Below are positions 12,042 to 13,336 of a stretch of DNA of 13,336 nt, one piece after another. The position numbers and the translations under genes are program-made. This stretch comes from Candidatus Aenigmatarchaeota archaeon (GTDB taxonomy: Archaea > Aenigmatarchaeota > Aenigmatarchaeia > CG10238-14). The stretch covers positions 1 through 13,336 of the forward strand of contig JAPLUX010000096.1 of assembly GCA_026397455.1 (NCBI GenBank). The letters are read 5' to 3'. The notes under the pieces are model-generated. The model made no database searches. It was given only the letters and a program-made list of their open reading frames with translations, and had not been told where the DNA came from. Position 1 is the stretch's first letter, and every line of letters starts with the position of its first letter.

Positions 12042-13336
12042 ACTAAACTCTCTTTCTCAAAATATCTTCTGAGAAAAACACCAAAATCATCATCTTTTTT
12101 AATTAATTCAACTATCCTACTACTTTCGTATATTATTTCAAATTTTTTCACGATTTGTTTTGCGATGTAATTTGGTATTCCTTTTTCTTTCAAAATAGTT
12201 AAGTCCTCGCTTAAAATATTCGACAATTTTTCTCTTGCTGTCAAGAATTTTCTTTTAACTTCAGCACACCAATAATTATTTTCTACGAATGGTCCAACTA
12301 AACAATTGTTCTTGTATTTTTTCAAGAACCTTTCTGAGTCATCTAGATCAAAAACCATCGGTCCGATTCTTTTGTCAACGGATGGCAATTTAGAAACTTC
12401 CATTTCTAACAAGACGACAGCTAAATCTTCTTCATTCGTGTAAACATCTTTTCTCAGTGTGATGAACTCATACTCTTTCAAAACACTTTCTAACCTATCT
12501 GCAAACCTTCTCAACTGTGGCCATAGGATATCTGGCACTATTTTGGGTGGTTCAAATACGACTAACAATAATTCAGTTCTTCTTTTCATCTGGTTCAATA
12601 TCAACTCATTTTCTGTTATAGGACCAAATTCTCTTTCGAAGAAAAATTCTTTCGAAGGATTTTTTAGAAAATCGTTAGCTATTTTTTTTAGTGTGAAGAA
12701 ACTGTTTGCTGAAATCGCCGCTGCTGCATTCCTTGTTTTATCAATCGGATCTATTATTATCAATACTTGATCTTTGAATTGTTTTCTCAATATGCGATAA
12801 TCCTTTTCGTTGTAATGTTTTTCTATATCGATTACATCTCCAGTATTCCATTTGACAACATTTTTCAACAAATTCAAGAAATTCCCGTATTTTATTATGA
12901 GTAATTCACAGATGTAACCAGAGAAACCTTCAGTCTTTGCATCCGCACCGTAGATTTTATTTGCATAACAAATTTTTTTTAACAACCTCACTTCATCCGA
13001 CATTTTTTTCTGTAGATTTTTTTCTAAGTATCGAACATGAAAAGGTGTCCTGTCAACAGCAGATTTTATTCTTTCTCCAGATTTCAATTCATAGCAAGGT
13101 ACTACGTCTATTTGATTATCGTCAATCTTTCCTCTGACATAAGGATGTTGAGCGTATTCTACTAACCATTCACCGCCTAAGTTTTGTATGATTCTCTTCC
13201 CGAATTTTACCCCTAATTTTTCTAGTCTATCTTCTGATATCGACTTAGGAAATATGATGAAAATGTCGAATTCATTCTTATCAGGTAACCATGTATCTCT
13301 TGTCAAAGAACCTGCAATCATAGCTTTTGCATTGAC
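12038..13336 (-). CDS. cca: Archaeal (class I) CCA-adding tRNA nucleotidyltransferase (5' end beyond window)
   Basis: The frame is open to the last base of the window, reading VNAKAMIAGSLTRDTWLP. The ATG at 13321 is therefore internal, and about 40-50 N-terminal residues are missing. The polymerase motif is GSLTRDTWLPDKNEFDIFIIFPK (split by normal spacing): G-S and then E-F-D, matching the Glu-x-Asp metal pair of archaeal CCA enzymes. NQIDVVPCYEL gives the third acidic residue. Later blocks (TPFHVRYLEKNL, AKTEGFSGYICELLI, IDPIDKTRNAAAAIS) are typical of the class. The enzyme adds CCA to tRNA 3' ends; this fits the two tRNA genes here, neither of which encodes CCA. Its stop overlaps the start of the MEMO gene. 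Confidence 0.95.
   Translation of the reverse strand, partial: VNAKAMIAGSLTRDTWLPDKNEFDIFIIFPKSISEDRLEKLGVKFGKRIIQNLGGEWLVEYAQHPYVRGKIDDNQIDVVPCYELKSGERIKSAVDRTPFHVRYLEKNLQKKMSDEVRLLKKICYANKIYGADAKTEGFSGYICELLIIKYGNFLNLLKNVVKWNTGDVIDIEKHYNEKDYRILRKQFKDQVLIIIDPIDKTRNAAAAISANSFFTLKKIANDFLKNPSKEFFFEREFGPITENELILNQMKRRTELLLVVFEPPKIVPDILWPQLRRFADRLESVLKEYEFITLRKDVYTNEEDLAVVLLEMEVSKLPSVDKRIGPMVFDLDDSERFLKKYKNNCLVGPFVENNYWCAEVKRKFLTAREKLSNILSEDLTILKEKGIPNYIAKQIVKKFEIIYESSRIVELIKKDDDFGVFLRRYFEKESLV

Noticed and set aside
1..13336. CRISPR array or known defence system
   Set aside because: No regularly spaced repeat array and no Cas, restriction or toxin-antitoxin motifs were seen on either strand. 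The tandem units in tRNA-Leu are too few and too short.

Overview
The window is archaeal. It carries archaeal/eukaryotic-type ribosomal proteins (eL24, eS28, eL7/L7Ae), RNA polymerase subunit D (Rpo3), an archaeal class I CCA-adding enzyme and archaeal GluRS. It also has intron-bearing tRNAs with bulge-helix-bulge (BHB) type splice sites, TATA-box promoters placed for leaderless or nearly leaderless transcripts, and GGTGA-type ribosome binding sites. The DNA is AT-rich and tightly packed with many overlapping genes, which suits a small-genome archaeon, possibly DPANN. That placement is an inference.

Layout: 1-857 (minus, cut by the window edge) is a site-2-type membrane metalloprotease. Divergent from it, 929-1693 (plus) is a polytopic membrane protein. 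1695-1824 (minus) is a tRNA-Leu with an oddly expanded, repeat-containing anticodon region. About 1840-5684 looks like a small integrated mobile element. It holds a tyrosine recombinase, a rolling-circle (HUH) replication initiator, an HTH/coiled-coil/membrane-anchored protein, and several micro-genes including two tiny zinc-finger proteins and a 51-residue protein. It is bounded by a 10-bp direct repeat. From 5685 to 10417 (minus) runs host translation and transcription machinery: rpoD, rps11, rps4, rps13, tRNA-Ala (12-nt intron), rpl24e, rps28e, rpl7ae, and a GluRS gene whose C-terminal domain lies in another frame. 10472-11116 is an unrecognised secreted protein. 11205-12041 is a MEMO/AmrB-family protein overlapping the CCA-adding enzyme, which runs off the right edge.

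How the parts fit: the ribosomal/RNAP genes form an operon read right to left. Removing the element at its repeats would bring the rpoD stop codon to about 25 bp from tRNA-Leu, so the element appears to have split a compact rpoD-tRNA-Leu pair. Inside the element, a central AT-rich region with a near-perfect palindrome separates a leftward Rep operon from a rightward small gene. The integrase sits alone next to the right repeat. Rep plus integrase suggests a plasmid-like element that can both replicate by rolling circle and integrate. No capsid or partition gene was recognised.

The main points for a second look are the mobile element with its micro-genes, the tRNA-Leu with two possible Leu anticodons, and the apparently deleted and frameshifted glutamyl-tRNA synthetase.
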